A model generated the notes under the pieces. That model searched no databases. It saw only the letters and a list, made by a program, of their open reading frames with translations, and was not told the DNA's origin. Position numbers and translations under genes: made by a program. A stretch of DNA of 6,227 nucleotides. It comes from JBGTCY01 sp041748615. Lineage in GTDB: Bacteria > Bacteroidota > Bacteroidia > Chitinophagales > CAIOSU01. Numbering within the stretch: the first letter of the stretch is position 1; every line of letters begins with the position of its first letter. Where the stretch lies: assembly GCA_041748615.1 (NCBI GenBank), contig JBGTCY010000176.1, positions 1-6,227 of the forward strand, given 5' to 3'. Positions 6,107-6,227 of this stretch are shown here, piece after piece.

Positions 6107-6227
6107 TGTCCTGTACTGAAATAAGTTGACCGTTTTTGAGGGTAAAAAAAAACTCAAAAAATGGCAACAAGAGAAGCATTCAACAATCGAAGAAGCCGTC
6201 AAAACCGGTATTTTAGTGAAAGTTTTA
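6107..6227 (+). mobile_element. Left end of an IS3-like insertion sequence, cut by the window edge
   Basis: The segment starts with TGTCCTGTACTGAAATAAGT followed by TGACCG. The core TGTACTG with a downstream AAGTTGAC resembles terminal inverted repeats of IS3-family elements (IS150-like ends), which begin with TG. A small basic reading frame starts 54 bp inside, the usual place for the first transposase frame. The exact boundary could be 6107 (TGTCC) or 6112 (TGTAC). The right end, the second transposase frame and any target duplication lie outside the window, so the assignment rests on the terminal motif and 22 codons. Confidence 0.65.
6161..6227 (+). CDS. Probable IS3-family transposase first frame (OrfA), N-terminal fragment
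   Basis: Twenty-two codons are visible, MATREAFNNRRSRQNRYFSE then SF, before the window ends. The basic stretch followed by R-[YF]-F-S-E-x-F resembles the opening of OrfA proteins of IS3-type elements, where such a motif precedes the helix-turn-helix that binds the element's ends. The start is supported by the ATG and by its distance of about 50 bp from the presumed left inverted repeat; upstream is A-rich (runs of nine and six A) with no clear Shine-Dalgarno. Whether the gene is intact, and whether an OrfB with the DDE catalytic core follows by frameshift, cannot be seen. Confidence 0.6.
   Translation, partial: MATREAFNNRRSRQNRYFSESF

Overview
The window looks like chromosomal DNA of a member of the Bacteroidota. 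Both large proteins have an N-terminal signal peptide and a C-terminal type IX secretion (T9SS) type A sorting domain, an export route confined to this phylum and close relatives. One gene also has a promoter of the Bacteroidota type (TTG, 21 nt, TAnnTTTG) and no Shine-Dalgarno sequence. The DNA is AT-rich. No genus can be assigned from the sequence alone.

Layout: bases 1-488 carry no gene I can support. They hold a 146-bp nested palindromic element (172-317) that resembles REP-like interspersed repeats, followed by a pair of imperfect direct repeats. Bases 489-2927 (minus) encode an 812-residue secreted protein: a seven-repeat beta-propeller, four near-identical 51-residue repeats with two cysteines each (exact 153-bp DNA period), a degenerate fifth repeat and a T9SS tail. 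Bases 2928-3290 are a divergent intergenic region with the promoter of the minus-strand gene, a 9-bp inverted repeat and a 14-nt motif shared with the palindromic element. Bases 3291-6041 (plus) encode a 916-residue secreted protein with a glucose/sorbosone dehydrogenase-type propeller, six Ig-like repeats and a T9SS tail. After it come a short heptamer tandem repeat (6071-6105) and, from about 6107, what looks like the left end of an IS3-like insertion sequence with the first 22 codons of its first transposase frame, cut by the window edge.

The two large genes are transcribed divergently and do not form an operon. They share an architecture (signal peptide, propeller, Cys-paired repeat stalk, T9SS tail), so both products probably end up on the cell surface or outside the cell. 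Nothing in the sequence shows that they work together. The most unusual signals are the nested palindrome with its related copy in the other intergenic region, the exact 153-bp coding repeat, and the repeat and IS cluster at the right edge. I did not find a clearly new defence, mobile or metabolic system.
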